Assembly: GCA_947503115.1 (NCBI GenBank)
Contig: CANNCS010000028.1
Location: 1-38,120 of the forward strand
DNA length: 38,120 nucleotides
From: an uncultured Marivita sp.
Lineage (GTDB): Bacteria; Pseudomonadota; Alphaproteobacteria; Rhodobacterales; Rhodobacteraceae
Reading direction: 5' to 3'
Both the position numbers and the translations under genes were made by a program. Below are positions 7,791-16,266 of the stretch, piece by piece. Each line of letters begins with the position of its first letter. Position 1 is the stretch's first letter. The notes below the pieces were generated by a model. That model had not been told where the DNA came from and searched no databases. It worked only from the letters and a program-made list of their open reading frames with translations.

Positions 7791-8825
7791 TTGACCAGAT
7801 ACACACGCACCGACCTTGGATGGTCGGACCACTTTGCGCGTCAACTCACCGAAGAGGACGCCCCCCTCATCCCTGCCCGCATCTCAGAGGTGCACCGCAG
7901 CCAACTTGTTGCTTTATCCGAAGCGGGCGAAGTGCGGCTCATCCCCACCGACAGCGCCGGAGCCTACGCCGTCGGGGATTGGGTTCTAACCGACGGCACC
8001 AGTGCAATCCGCCGCCTTGATCCGGTCACCGACCTGCACCGCCGCGCGGCAGGCCATGCCGTGGGCGCCCAGCGCATCGCGGCCAATGTCGAAACGGTGG
8101 GTCTTGTCACCAGTTGCAACGCTGATTTCAACGTCGCGCGGCTTGAGCGGTATCTGGCGATGGCTCTCGCTTCGAACGCCCTGCCGCTGGTTATCCTGAC
8201 CAAGGCCGACCTCTGCGATGACCCCGACAGTTTCAAACGGAAGGCGGAACGCCTGTCGCCGCTGGTCACCGCAATCGCCGTCAACGCCAAAGACCCCGAA
8301 GACGTGGCGCGCCTCAACGCGTGGTGCAGCAACGCACAAACCTTGGCCCTGCTTGGTTCTTCAGGTGTGGGCAAAACCACCCTGCGCAACGCCCTCACCG
8401 GAGAGGCCGAGGCCACGCAAGATATCCGCGAAGACGATGGCAAGGGCCGTCACACCACCACCCACCGCGCCCTGCGTCCCACACTTGCAGGTGGCTGGTT
8501 GATCGATACGCCGGGGATGCGCGAACTCCAGCTTTCGGGCACCAGCGATGGTCTGGAAGAACTCTTCGACGACATTGAAACCCTTGCTGCGCAGTGCAAA
8601 TTCTCGAACTGCGCCCATGCCAGCGAACCGGGTTGCGCCGTCAAGACCGCGTTGACAGACGGCTCTCTTGATCAAGCGCGCTTCGACCGCTGGCAAAAGC
8701 TGCGACGCGAAGATCAGTACAACTCCGAAACCATCGCCGCGGCCCGCGCCCGGCAGAAATCCTTTGGGCGCGTCGTCAAAGACGCGATGGCCAAAAGCAA
8801 GCACAAACGCGGGTACGAAGATTGA
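7791..8825 (+). CDS. rsgA: Ribosome small-subunit biogenesis GTPase RsgA
   Basis: Circularly permuted GTPase that binds the 30S subunit late in assembly. The 344-aa product has an N-terminal OB-like domain, then GTPase motifs in the permuted order: LTKAD (G4, residues 136-140), GSSGVGKT (G1, 189-196), HTTTHRAL (G2) and DTPGMRE (G3, from 239). A C-terminal zinc site follows in QCKFSNCAHASEPGC (C269, C274, H276, C282). The C-terminus is lysine/arginine-rich, as expected for rRNA contact. The start is a TTG, since no ATG gives a full N-terminus; AGGA lies about ten bases upstream. A strong promoter, mini-ORF and hairpin precede it. Downstream genes are convergent. Confidence 0.94.
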   Translation: MTRYTRTDLGWSDHFARQLTEEDAPLIPARISEVHRSQLVALSEAGEVRLIPTDSAGAYAVGDWVLTDGTSAIRRLDPVTDLHRRAAGHAVGAQRIAANVETVGLVTSCNADFNVARLERYLAMALASNALPLVILTKADLCDDPDSFKRKAERLSPLVTAIAVNAKDPEDVARLNAWCSNAQTLALLGSSGVGKTTLRNALTGEAEATQDIREDDGKGRHTTTHRALRPTLAGGWLIDTPGMRELQLSGTSDGLEELFDDIETLAAQCKFSNCAHASEPGCAVKTALTDGSLDQARFDRWQKLRREDQYNSETIAAARARQKSFGRVVKDAMAKSKHKRGYED

Positions 8826-8867
8826 TCAAATCAGCGGGCCGCAAGGTTCGCTGATCGCAAGCAGCAG

Positions 8868-8888
8868 CGCGAAAGAAGCGCCTTTTGC
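8868..8888 (+). terminator. Possible weak terminator after rsgA
   Basis: GCGC, seven bases, GCGC then CTTTT lies about 45 bases after the rsgA stop, between convergent genes. The stem is only four base pairs, so this is tentative. Confidence 0.25.
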
Positions 8889-8931
8889 CCACAAGGCAAT
8901 CTGCAAAACCGTGACCATTCAGTGGTTAGGT

Positions 8932-10119
8932 TCAGTTGATGGACAGTGGGCTCAAAGCGCGCGCAGATTGGCCGGAACGCACGCTTTTTATCCCGTCCTG
9001 CAGTTGGAGAAGCCCAGGGATCGGATCTGACCACCAGAACTCGGATTTGCACCGCATGGATGGACCAAACAGTTGCCATCCGACAGAGAGCTTGCTGGAA
9101 CTGGCCGCGAGGTGGTGTATTCCCAGAGGAAAAGGGAACCGCATACGGACACCAGCGGGAAACGAGAGCTCTTTGCGCAACCCATCTTCGATGGCCATCT
9201 GGCAGCAGAGGGCTGGGAAATTCACACCAGCGGCGATTGCCATGGCTGTTGTGCCCCAAAGTCTGCCGTTAACTTCAATAAAATATGGCTGCCCGCTACG
9301 CTGGTCGATCCGAAACTCGATATTTGCAGGGCCATGCCACCCCAAGGCCTCAAGCAGTTCCACTGACTTTTCAAAGAAAGAAGGTTTAGAGATCGTTTCT
9401 GACAAGATCCCACTGCCGTTTTGGTCTGGCCACGACAACAATCGGCGGCTGGCCATGCTCCGCACGACCTGACCACGGTACATGAGTGCGTAGGCGTCTT
9501 CGCTCCAACCGGGAATGTAGCTTTGCACCACAAGTGTTTTGAAATCGTAGATATGATCCGCGTAGTCCGGCAAACTGTCGACGTGATCTAGAACCTCATT
9601 TGGATCGTCCGAGATCAACATTCCAACAGAGCCTCCTCCTTGGACAAGCTTAATAATCCACGGTGAGGGAATGTGTTTCAATGCATGCCGCAGATCGCTT
9701 TTGTTCTTCACAGTTTGTGTTTCGGGAACGTTCAATCCAAGCGCCGCAGCAAGTTCGGTGGCAGATGCTTTATCGATTGCACGTTGCTGTCCCTCCAAGG
9801 GTGGAACTGGCAGAGGAACGTCAGTGCCACATTGCCCATATGCCTGCGACAGAGAAAACACAGCGTAGTCATCCGTGGGAAGGATTGTTGAAAAATGATG
9901 CTTCCGCACACATTCCATAACTTCCACCGCATGTTCTTCTGGGCTTGAAATCGGGCTGTGCAGACGAATTATGCCATGGCAGTGGCGTGATCTCGCAGAA
10001 GCTGTCGATGGATCATCGGTTCCAAGCCATGGTGAAAAACCTGCGAGAGAAAGACCACGAAGCGCGGCCAAAGCGATCCGGTCACTGGCGGTCCTGTATG
10101 AGGTAACCAGTACTTTCAT
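8932..10119 (-). CDS. ATP-grasp domain ligase of unknown substrate
   Basis: A 395-aa enzyme of the ATP-grasp superfamily, which couples ATP hydrolysis to joining a carboxylate to an amine or thiol through an acyl-phosphate. Seen: a pre-ATP-grasp N-terminal domain (MKVLVTSYRTASDRIALAAL, then ILPTDDYAVFS), a nucleotide-binding segment WIIKLVQGGGSVG with K157, and the metal-binding FIEVNGRLWGT (E282, N284, R286). The ATG at 10119 is preferred over the TTG two codons upstream; no good ribosome site is seen. Sampled 60-base stretches are about 42-47% GC, against about 63% in rsgA next door, and the codons are correspondingly more A/T-rich, so recent transfer is likely. It stands alone with no biosynthetic partner. 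The architecture resembles carboxylate-amine ligases of cell-surface or natural-product pathways; no product is assigned. Confidence 0.8.
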   Translation of the reverse strand: MKVLVTSYRTASDRIALAALRGLSLAGFSPWLGTDDPSTASARSRHCHGIIRLHSPISSPEEHAVEVMECVRKHHFSTILPTDDYAVFSLSQAYGQCGTDVPLPVPPLEGQQRAIDKASATELAAALGLNVPETQTVKNKSDLRHALKHIPSPWIIKLVQGGGSVGMLISDDPNEVLDHVDSLPDYADHIYDFKTLVVQSYIPGWSEDAYALMYRGQVVRSMASRRLLSWPDQNGSGILSETISKPSFFEKSVELLEALGWHGPANIEFRIDQRSGQPYFIEVNGRLWGTTAMAIAAGVNFPALCCQMAIEDGLRKELSFPAGVRMRFPFPLGIHHLAASSSKLSVGWQLFGPSMRCKSEFWWSDPIPGLLQLQDGIKSVRSGQSARALSPLSIN

Positions 10120-10319
10120 AGTCAAAAAAACCTAAAATCGAATACAATTTGCTCTATCGCAGCGCGACTGAACGCAACTCCGATGTTACCATCTATGAAA
10201 TCCTAACTGTTTGCGAGCAACTGTTTCGCCCACCCAGCCTCGGATACGGCGTCGGTGCGCGCTCATGACCGGGCGACATCAAAGAAAACAGCTCACCGCG
10301 CCAAATCAGGACAAAACGT

Positions 10320-10350
10320 AAAGCGGCGGGCCATCATAGCCCGCCGCTTT
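10320..10350 (-). terminator. Strong terminator of the amidohydrolase operon
   Basis: AAAGCGGCGGGC, seven bases, GCCCGCCGCTTT: a 12-bp perfect stem 20 bases after the last stop codon of the minus operon, with A/T pairs at its base supplying the U-run (also workable in the other direction). The remainder of 10120-10369 shows no gene. Confidence 0.8.
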
Positions 10351-10369
10351 AAACTTACTGACGCAACAT

Positions 10370-11533
10370 TTATGCCGCAGGCATGCGCTGTTCGACGATT
10401 TCGGCCCACCAGGAACAGCCCGCCGGGATCGCGTCGTCGTTGAAGTTGTATTCCGGGTGATGCACCGCTGCGCTGTCGCCGTTGCCGACAAGGATGTAAG
10501 CGCCCGGACGTTCCTCCAGCATAAAGGCGAAATCCTCTCCCCCCATCACCAGCGGCGCGTCATCGCAACCACCAGACACTGACTTGGCCACCTCGGCGGC
10601 GAATTCAGTCTGGTCTTCGTGGTTCACCATCACCGGATACCCGCGGAGGTATTTCACGTCCACCGCCCCGCCAAAGGTATCCGCAACACCAGAGCAAATC
10701 GCCTTGATCCGGTTTTCTGCAAGATCGCGCATTTCCTTCGACATGGTGCGCACGGTGCCTTTTAGGTGAACCCGCTGTGGGATCACATTGAACGCCTTGG
10801 ATGAGGTCTCGAAGGATGTCACCGACACCACAACCTGATCAATTGGATCGGCATTGCGGCTGGCGATCGTCTGCAAAGCCAGCACCGCTTGCGAGGCCAT
10901 TACGGTTGTGTCCACAGTTTCCTGCGGTTTCGCGGCATGTCCACCCTTGCCTTCAAAGGTGATGTCGAACTGATCGGTTGCGGCAAAGAACGCGCCGGGG
11001 CGGATGGCAAAGCTGCCCACTGGTTTGCCCGGCCAGTTGTGCATACCGTAGACTTCCTGAATGCCCCAGCGGTCCATCATGCCGTCTTCACACATCTCGC
11101 GGCCCCCGCCGCCACCTTCTTCGGCAGGCTGGAAGATAACCACAACGGTGCCGTCGAAATTGCGGGTCTCGGACAGGTACTTGGCCGCGCCCAGCAGCAT
11201 CGCGGTATGGCCGTCATGGCCACACGCATGCATCGCGCCATCGGTCTTCGACTTGTAATCAAGGCCTGTCTGTTCATGGATCGGCAACGCATCCATATCT
11301 GCCCGCAGGCCAATGACCTTGCCCGACGTGTCACTCTTGCCCTTGATCACGCCGACCACACCAGTGCGCCCGATACCAGTGACGATCTCATCGCAGCCAA
11401 ACTCCTTAAGCCGCTCTGCCACCAAGGCACTTGTGCGATGGGTCTCAAAAAGGATTTCGGGGTTTTCGTGTAAATCCCGACGCCACGCGGTGATTTCGTC
11501 CTGGAGTTCGGCAAATCGGTTCTTCACGGGCAT
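10370..11533 (-). CDS. M20D family amidohydrolase (downstream copy)
   Basis: Zinc- or manganese-dependent amidohydrolase of the hippurate hydrolase / N-acyl-amino-acid deacylase group, expected to remove an acyl group from an amino acid in the cytoplasm. The 387-aa protein has MHACGHDGHT (C104, H106, H109) and FQPAEEG (E138, E139) metal/catalytic motifs, a dimerisation lid (GKGGHAAKPQETVDTTV) and the C-terminal GGEDFAFML block. The start has a near-perfect AAAGGAGG ribosome site. It lies 23 bases after a second copy of the same family and is the last gene of the operon, followed by a strong terminator. Close sequence and identical motif numbering show a tandem duplication. The substrate is not predictable from sequence. 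Confidence 0.92.
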   Translation of the reverse strand: MPVKNRFAELQDEITAWRRDLHENPEILFETHRTSALVAERLKEFGCDEIVTGIGRTGVVGVIKGKSDTSGKVIGLRADMDALPIHEQTGLDYKSKTDGAMHACGHDGHTAMLLGAAKYLSETRNFDGTVVVIFQPAEEGGGGGREMCEDGMMDRWGIQEVYGMHNWPGKPVGSFAIRPGAFFAATDQFDITFEGKGGHAAKPQETVDTTVMASQAVLALQTIASRNADPIDQVVVSVTSFETSSKAFNVIPQRVHLKGTVRTMSKEMRDLAENRIKAICSGVADTFGGAVDVKYLRGYPVMVNHEDQTEFAAEVAKSVSGGCDDAPLVMGGEDFAFMLEERPGAYILVGNGDSAAVHHPEYNFNDDAIPAGCSWWAEIVEQRMPAA

Positions 11534-11556
11534 GAAATGCCTCCTTTTGTTGAGTG

Positions 11557-12726
11557 TCAGATCGAAACCGGCATCCGGCGCTCGACCAGTTCCGCAAACC
11601 AGCTACAGCCAAGCGGGATCGCGTCATCTGAAAATACATAGGCGGGATGGTGGCACATCTCGGTGTCGCCATTTCCAAGGAACATATAGGCTCCCGGTCG
11701 GGCTTCAAGCATATAGGAAAAGTCTTCCGCTGGCAGGATCGGATCGGTGTCGTCATCCACATAATCCGACACCGCTCGCGCCGCCTCGACTGCAAACGCG
11801 GTCTGGTCGGGGTGGTTCACCGTCACCGGATAACCCGGCGTCCAGATCACCTCGGCTGTCGCGCCATAGGCCGAGGCCGTGTACTCGCATAATGCCCTGA
11901 TCCGTTCTTTGGCCTGTGCCCGCACTTCGGTTGCAAGGGTGCGCACTGTACCTTCCATCCGCACCGTATGCGCAATCACATTCGACGCTGCACTGTCAGT
12001 CTGAAACGTACCAACGGTCACCACTGCAGGCCGCACCGGATTGACGTTGCGCGACACCACAGATTGTAGCGCGACCACGATTTGTGCGGCCACCAGCGTG
12101 GTGTCCACCGCCTCGTGCGGAGCCGCGGCATGGCCGCCCTTCCCTGTCACCACAATCTCGAACTCATCCGAGGACGCCAACAACGGCCCCGGACGAATGG
12201 CGAAATGACCGACGGGAATTCCGGGCGCATTGTGCAGCCCGTAGACCTCTTGAATGTTCCAGCGGTCCATTAGACCGTCTTCGACCATCGCGCGCCCACC
12301 TGCACCGCCCTCTTCGGCAGGCTGGAAGATCAGCACTACGGTGCCATCGAAATTACGGGTCTCGCTCAGGTATTGCGCCACCCCCAACAGAATCGCCGTA
12401 TGCCCATCGTGACCACAAGCGTGCATCTTTCCGGGCACCGTGCTGGCATAGTCGACGCCAGACGCTTCGGTGATCGGCAGTGCATCCATGTCGGCGCGCA
12501 GCCCAATCACCCGACCTTTGGTATCAGTCCGCCCCTTGATGACCGCAACAACACCGGTCCGACCGATGCCAGTGGCGATCTCATCCGCGCCAAAGCCGCG
12601 CAGCTTGTCAGCAACAAACGTCGCAGTTTCGTGCACATCATACATCAGTTCGGGATACTGGTGCAGATACCGCCGCCACTCGGTGATAGTGTCCGTGTTC
12701 TGTGCGATGCTGTTCTTGACCGGCAT
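11557..12726 (-). CDS. M20D family amidohydrolase (upstream copy)
   Basis: Paralogue of the next gene, 389 aa, with the same metal site (MHACGHDGHT: C104, H106, H109; E138/E139 in FQPAEEG), lid segment GKGGHAAAPHEAVDTTL and C-terminal PAEDFSYML. The ATG at 12726 is chosen over the open extension to 12753 because AGCGGAGGG lies just upstream and the N-terminus MPVKN is shared with the other copy. It is 56 bases after the FAD oxidoreductase in the same direction. Divergence in the substrate-facing regions (for example PGIPVGHFAIRPGPLLASSDE against PGKPVGSFAIRPGAFFAATDQ) suggests related but distinct specificities. Confidence 0.92.
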   Translation of the reverse strand: MPVKNSIAQNTDTITEWRRYLHQYPELMYDVHETATFVADKLRGFGADEIATGIGRTGVVAVIKGRTDTKGRVIGLRADMDALPITEASGVDYASTVPGKMHACGHDGHTAILLGVAQYLSETRNFDGTVVLIFQPAEEGGAGGRAMVEDGLMDRWNIQEVYGLHNAPGIPVGHFAIRPGPLLASSDEFEIVVTGKGGHAAAPHEAVDTTLVAAQIVVALQSVVSRNVNPVRPAVVTVGTFQTDSAASNVIAHTVRMEGTVRTLATEVRAQAKERIRALCEYTASAYGATAEVIWTPGYPVTVNHPDQTAFAVEAARAVSDYVDDDTDPILPAEDFSYMLEARPGAYMFLGNGDTEMCHHPAYVFSDDAIPLGCSWFAELVERRMPVSI

Positions 12727-12782
12727 GGACCCTCCGCTTTCTGAGGGGCACACTGACCGACGCTAACATCGAGGACAAGCAC

Positions 12783-14132
12783 CTAAAGTGCAGGGCCCAA
12801 CTCCATCGCGCTGCCGTCGCTGAATCGCGACAGCCGGAACCGCCCAAGATCATGGCCCGGCGCGTCACCACAGACCAAATCCGCCAGCATACGGCCCATC
12901 CCCGGACCGATGCCGAACCCGTGTCCGCTCATTCCTGTGCCAATCGTCAGACCGGGAATCGCATCAACCCGGTCTACCACAGGCACCACGTCGGGCATGG
13001 TGTCGATCATCCCCGCCCACATCGCGCGATACCGGATCGGCCCCACCTCGGGGAACAGCTTTTCCACCTCTGCCGCCACCTTGCGCAGCTTGCCCGCATT
13101 GGGTTTCGGGTTCAGCACGCGAATACCTTCGAAGGGCGTCACCTCGTCACCGTCCCATTGCCGCTTGGTGCCCCAGGCATCGGGATAACCCTTGGGCGCC
13201 GCAGGCAGAAACCGCGTCCCGAACGGAGACGCCATCAGCTGCGCACGGAACTTGGGCAGCGCCCGGAACGCGTCAGGCCCAACGAACAATTCGTGAAAGC
13301 CACCTGCTGCCAATGAAGCGCCACCATCAGCACGGGTGCGGAAGGCATATTTGCCCGCGCCCGCTGCACCCTGATGTGGCAGATGCACAGGCTCGGTCGC
13401 ACCGACACTGGCCCGCACCGATAATTGCGGAATCGACACACCATGTGCCCGTAGGAAAAGCGAAGACCACGCGCCCCCCGCGACCACAACATCGGAACAG
13501 GCAATGCGGCCGGCTTCGGTGAACAGCCCCGTGATGCGCCCCGCCTCCAGGTCCAGCTTGCGGGCGGCACAGCCTTCGACAATCACCGCGCCTTCGCGCA
13601 CGGCGATCCCGGCCAACGCGGGAACCGCAACCCACGGTTCAGCCCGCATATCGGACGGGGTGGTGATTGCCCCGGTAAAGCCGCCCTTGGCCAACTCTGG
13701 AAACCGCGCCTTGAGCGCCGCGCGGTCAAGCAACTCGGTGTCCAGGCCCTGCGCGGTTGCGATGGGCAACCAATCTGCAAAGCCCTGAAGTTCTTTCTCG
13801 CTTTCCGCAAGATAGGTCACGCCAGAGCGCACCAGCCCGATATCCACATTGGTCTGACTGGCCAATTCGGTCCAAAGGCGGTTTGCTTCGACCATGATGG
13901 GAAGCTCGTCTGGGTCGCGCCCCTGTTGCCTGATCCAACCCCAATTGCGCGAGGATTGCTCTCCCGCGATGCGCCCTTTCTCCAGCAGCACCACCCGCCG
14001 CCCTTTGCGGGCAAGGTACAGCGCCGTGCAGACGCCAATGACACCACCGCCGACGACCACAACATCGGTCTCAGACGGAAGCGGCCCGGCAAAAGCTATC
14101 GGGCTTTGTTCGGAAATCGGGAATGGGATCAT
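12783..14132 (-). CDS. FAD-dependent oxidoreductase, DAO family
   Basis: A 449-aa flavoenzyme of the DAO/glycine oxidase superfamily, which oxidises secondary or D-amino acids to imino acids. The Rossmann FAD site is VVVVGGGVIGVCTALYLARKG near residues 24-44, followed by the acidic end VVLLEKG; a second family block, GTGMSGHGFGIGPGMGRMLADL, lies near the C-terminus. SSRNWGWIRQQGRDP at about residue 60 is characteristic of a subgroup of amine/amino-acid oxidases. The start codon overlaps the stop of the upstream ArgE-like gene (ATGA), so the two are translationally coupled. Context suggests it acts on the amine released by one of the deacylases, but the substrate is unknown. Confidence 0.9.
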   Translation of the reverse strand: MIPFPISEQSPIAFAGPLPSETDVVVVGGGVIGVCTALYLARKGRRVVLLEKGRIAGEQSSRNWGWIRQQGRDPDELPIMVEANRLWTELASQTNVDIGLVRSGVTYLAESEKELQGFADWLPIATAQGLDTELLDRAALKARFPELAKGGFTGAITTPSDMRAEPWVAVPALAGIAVREGAVIVEGCAARKLDLEAGRITGLFTEAGRIACSDVVVAGGAWSSLFLRAHGVSIPQLSVRASVGATEPVHLPHQGAAGAGKYAFRTRADGGASLAAGGFHELFVGPDAFRALPKFRAQLMASPFGTRFLPAAPKGYPDAWGTKRQWDGDEVTPFEGIRVLNPKPNAGKLRKVAAEVEKLFPEVGPIRYRAMWAGMIDTMPDVVPVVDRVDAIPGLTIGTGMSGHGFGIGPGMGRMLADLVCGDAPGHDLGRFRLSRFSDGSAMELGPAL

Positions 14133-15295
14133 GTCGAGAGGTGATCCAGCAAACGCTCCATGAACGCCCGTCCTTTGGTAAACTGATCGACAGTGATAAA
14201 TTCGTCCGGCTGGTGCGCAACGGCAATGTCACCAGGGCCGCACACCACAACGGAATAGCCTGCGCTTTGAAAGTGACTCGCCTCGGTGCCGTAAGACACA
14301 TATTGCTTGCCGTTATCCCCGGTCAATTGACGCACAAGTGTTTCAGCACTGCCTGCGTCGTCTGACTTGAACGGAGGCAACGCCGAGTTCGGCATGACCT
14401 CGATCCATGTTTCGGGACGCACGGCCTGCATCTGGGCCTCGACCTCGGCAACAGCGGCGCGCAGCCGGTTATCCCAGTCCTCGAGCGATTCACCCGGAAC
14501 GACGCGGATCGTCATGACCAGTTCGCAATCCTTGGCCGTGATGTTGTGCGCGGTGCCGCCATGGATCACACCGACATGGACATTCGTGTAGGGTGGATCG
14601 AACATCGCCGCGACCGGCGCAGGCGTCGCCGCAGCGCTTTCGTCGTTCATGCGATTGGCCCATTCGATCAACTTGGCCCCGTACATGATCGCACTCACAC
14701 CAGTATGCATAACCGAAGAATGGACCTCGAACCCATGTATGTGAATGGTATAGCTTACGCTGCCTTTGTGACCTGTCACCGCCTTGAGCATGGTCGGCTC
14801 ACCCACGATCACCGTGTCTGCGCGCGGAACAACGCCCTGCATCGCCTCGATCAAAGGCGGCGCACCAGTGCAGCCGATTTCTTCGTCATAGCTCAGCGCG
14901 ATTTGAACCGGGCGCGTCACGCCGCGATGCTGTGCTTCGACCAGCGTCCAGATGGCGAGCGCGTCAAACCCCTTCATGTCGGTCGTGCCGCGCCCGTACA
15001 GTTTGCCGTCTTTCTCTGTCACGGAGAACGGATCGGTGCTCCACGGCTGGCCATCGGTCGGTACCACATCTGTGTGACCCGACAGCACGACCCCACCCGC
15101 AATGTCTGGCCCGACATGGGCGAACAGCGCCGCCTTCGACGGATCGTCGGATTTCACCTGCCGATGGCTGTGTATGCCGTGTTCCGTCAGGTAGGTTTCA
15201 ACCCAATCGATCAACGGCAGGTTGGTGTCACGGCTGACGGTGGGAAATTTTACCAATTGGTCAAGGATGTCACGCGGGGTCAGGCGGTTTTGCAT
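14129..15295 (-). CDS. argE: ArgE-type acetylornithine deacetylase / M20A deacylase
   Basis: A 388-aa M20A metallohydrolase. The binuclear metal site is complete: LSGHTDVVP (H74, D76), GRGTTDMKGF (D106), SYDEEIGCTG (E138, E139), an EPT block and the C-terminal histidine in EASHFQSAGY. Family length and motifs match acetylornithine deacetylase, which frees ornithine from N-acetylornithine. The start is the ATG at 15295, after GTGAGACC; the longer frame to 15400 is not protein-like. It sits in a transporter/amidohydrolase operon rather than with arginine genes, and many Rhodobacterales make ornithine with ArgJ, so it may instead be a catabolic N-acyl-amino-acid deacylase. The symbol is therefore provisional. 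Confidence 0.87.
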   Translation of the reverse strand: MQNRLTPRDILDQLVKFPTVSRDTNLPLIDWVETYLTEHGIHSHRQVKSDDPSKAALFAHVGPDIAGGVVLSGHTDVVPTDGQPWSTDPFSVTEKDGKLYGRGTTDMKGFDALAIWTLVEAQHRGVTRPVQIALSYDEEIGCTGAPPLIEAMQGVVPRADTVIVGEPTMLKAVTGHKGSVSYTIHIHGFEVHSSVMHTGVSAIMYGAKLIEWANRMNDESAAATPAPVAAMFDPPYTNVHVGVIHGGTAHNITAKDCELVMTIRVVPGESLEDWDNRLRAAVAEVEAQMQAVRPETWIEVMPNSALPPFKSDDAGSAETLVRQLTGDNGKQYVSYGTEASHFQSAGYSVVVCGPGDIAVAHQPDEFITVDQFTKGRAFMERLLDHLST

Positions 15296-15311
15296 GGTCT
15301 CACTTTGCGGA

Positions 15312-16235
15312 TCAGGGGAGCAGGTAGTCTGCGTAAACCGGATGATGGTCCGAAGGCCATTCGCCGTCAAACTTCTCTTGCAGAACAACTGGCCCTGCAC
15401 CCAGCGTCACATCGGATGTGCGGGATAGATGGTCAATCGCCCCCAACACATGCACACCACGGTTCAGATGGTATGTCGCGCCGGGCGTCCGGTCAAAGAC
15501 TACTCCAGCCTCTTCCAGAATATCCATTTTCTGCGCCCCGTGCAGTGCGTTCAGGTCACCGACAAGAAACACTGTTTCACCGGACTCAATCCACGGCTTC
15601 AGACGATCCCGCACCAAAGCGGCAGACAAAAGGCGATTCGACCGGCTGGAGTATTCAAAATGCACATTCGCCACCCGGAACCGCGCCCCGGTTTCGCGGT
15701 CCTGAAACAGCGCCCATGAGGCAAAGGCCGGGAACGAACCGTTGAAGGTACGCGAATAGATCACATCTGGCGTGTCCGAAAAGAAAAACCAACCCTGATC
15801 AATAAGTTGCAATCTATCTTTCACGTAGAATATCGGCTGCGTCGTAGGGAATGTGCGCCAGTCGCCGGTGGCTGCGACACCGTAGGCCGGGTTTTCAGCT
15901 ATCAAATGATCTCGGGCAAGATTGACCGAGCCATCATCGCCCCGGCGAAAACTCTCCATCTCTTGAAATGCCACAACATCGGCGTTCAACGCTTTGAATG
16001 CGCTGCCCAAAGGCTCCTTGCGCCGCTCCCAGTCGCCGACTGACCAAGCCCCAGTTTCCTTGTCGAGCCAGATGTAGTGCACATTGTAACTGGCGATCCG
16101 CAATGCCGCCGGGTCTGGCGGCGCTACGGACACGTCACCCTCTGTCTGGGTTACATGCAACGCACATGCCACCAGCGCCAAAAGCGCGAATACCGCAATC
16201 AGGCCGCGGGCAAGCCATCTGAACACTCGTACCAT
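15312..16235 (-). CDS. Endonuclease/exonuclease/phosphatase family protein, membrane-anchored
   Basis: A 307-aa member of the EEP (DNase I-like) superfamily. The core motifs are present: IASYNVHYIW, QEMESF (metal-binding glutamate), VGDLNALHG and the terminal SDHHPVYADYLL catalytic His/Asp block. The N-terminus has a basic start, a hydrophobic helix and LVAC (C24), which reads as a lipobox or membrane anchor, so the domain probably acts in the periplasm. The ATG at 16235 has AAGGTG upstream. It is embedded between the ABC ATPase (31-base gap) and argE (16-base gap). Such enzymes cleave phosphodiesters or phosphomonoesters of nucleic acids, lipids or inositols; why one is in this operon is unexplained. 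Confidence 0.85.
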   Translation of the reverse strand: MVRVFRWLARGLIAVFALLALVACALHVTQTEGDVSVAPPDPAALRIASYNVHYIWLDKETGAWSVGDWERRKEPLGSAFKALNADVVAFQEMESFRRGDDGSVNLARDHLIAENPAYGVAATGDWRTFPTTQPIFYVKDRLQLIDQGWFFFSDTPDVIYSRTFNGSFPAFASWALFQDRETGARFRVANVHFEYSSRSNRLLSAALVRDRLKPWIESGETVFLVGDLNALHGAQKMDILEEAGVVFDRTPGATYHLNRGVHVLGAIDHLSRTSDVTLGAGPVVLQEKFDGEWPSDHHPVYADYLLP

Positions 16236-16266
16236 GCGCACACCTTATCGGTGATTGCGGCCCGTT

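Noticed and set aside
8880-8911. GCAATCTGCAAA near the rsgA 3' end as a PccR operator
   Set aside because: It is an imperfect match between two convergent gene ends, not in a promoter.
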